From the NCBI GenBank assembly GCA_029379385.1, contig CM055614.1:682001-746000 (forward strand): DNA of 64,000 nucleotides. Direction: 5' to 3'. The notes beneath the pieces are model-generated. The model saw nothing but the letters and a program-made list of their open reading frames with translations, made no database searches and had not been told where the DNA came from. This document shows positions 63,978 through 64,000 of this stretch, one piece after another; the first letter of the stretch is position 1; every line of letters begins with the position of its first letter. The position numbers and the translations under genes were made by a program. This DNA is from Quillaja saponaria (Eukaryota > Streptophyta > Magnoliopsida > Fabales > Quillajaceae).

Positions 63978-64000
63978 TAATTTTTATCTTATATTGTTAA

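Larger units (their letters stand above)
61732..64000. other. Downstream region of PIAL, with small transposon relics
   Basis: Bases 61732 to about 62080 are probably PIAL 3' untranslated region, and the first 110 bases look like displaced coding sequence. Then follow a 28-base tandem duplication, a tRNA-derived SINE-like segment, a hAT-like terminus and, from 62520, AT-rich DNA with a short inverted-repeat element at 63881-63977. No gene is seen. Confidence 0.6.

Overview
The window looks like nuclear DNA from a flowering plant, most likely a eudicot. It has AT-rich intergenic DNA, GT-AG introns with T-rich acceptors, and plant-only families (DAA1-type AAA ATPase, RTNLB reticulon, MAKR, RBOH, LURP-one-related, PIAL). 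From general feel of the proteins I would guess a woody rosid such as Citrus, but nothing here proves the species. There are no operons, CRISPR arrays or organelle blocks.

Genes in order: (1) 1227-7686 (+), a 16-exon DAA1-like AAA ATPase; (2) 9351-11070 (-), a 5-exon reticulon-like protein B, convergent with gene 1; (3) 14373-15809 (+), a 2-exon membrane-associated kinase regulator; (4) 17997-18548 (-), a LEA2/NDR1-HIN1-like membrane protein whose family-type N-terminus seems frame-disrupted; (5) 21714-28607 (-), a 14-exon RBOHF-like NADPH oxidase; (6) 36874-37730 (+), a 2-exon LURP-one-related protein; (7) 38382-43441 (-), a 7-exon gene of unknown function; (8) 45704-50598 (+), a 4-exon type-1 protein phosphatase (TOPP); (9) 53660-61731 (+), a 16-exon PIAL-type SP-RING SUMO ligase. 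For the multi-exon genes I joined exons by hand at splice sites. Each joined reading frame is a multiple of three and ends at a stop codon.

The genes are functionally independent, as is usual in a plant chromosome arm. Several relate loosely to signalling at membranes (MAKR, RBOH, NHL, LOR) or to general regulation (PP1, SUMO ligase). The long spaces (11-14 kb, 28.6-36.9 kb, 50.6-53.7 kb, 61.7-64 kb) hold AT-rich DNA, microsatellites and small transposable-element relics.

The most informative non-genic signals are: a 154-bp solo LTR with a perfect 5-bp target duplication, and a second copy of the same family retaining an initiator-Met-tRNA primer-binding site, both sitting antisense in introns of different genes; a Tourist-like MITE with TAA duplications and an internal third terminus in PIAL intron 1; a 744-bp long-inverted-repeat element and a small relative at the window's end; a GC-AG intron, a 36-bp poly-G run and a probable C-terminal frameshift in PIAL; and several short tandem duplications. 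I found no evidence for an undescribed multi-gene system.
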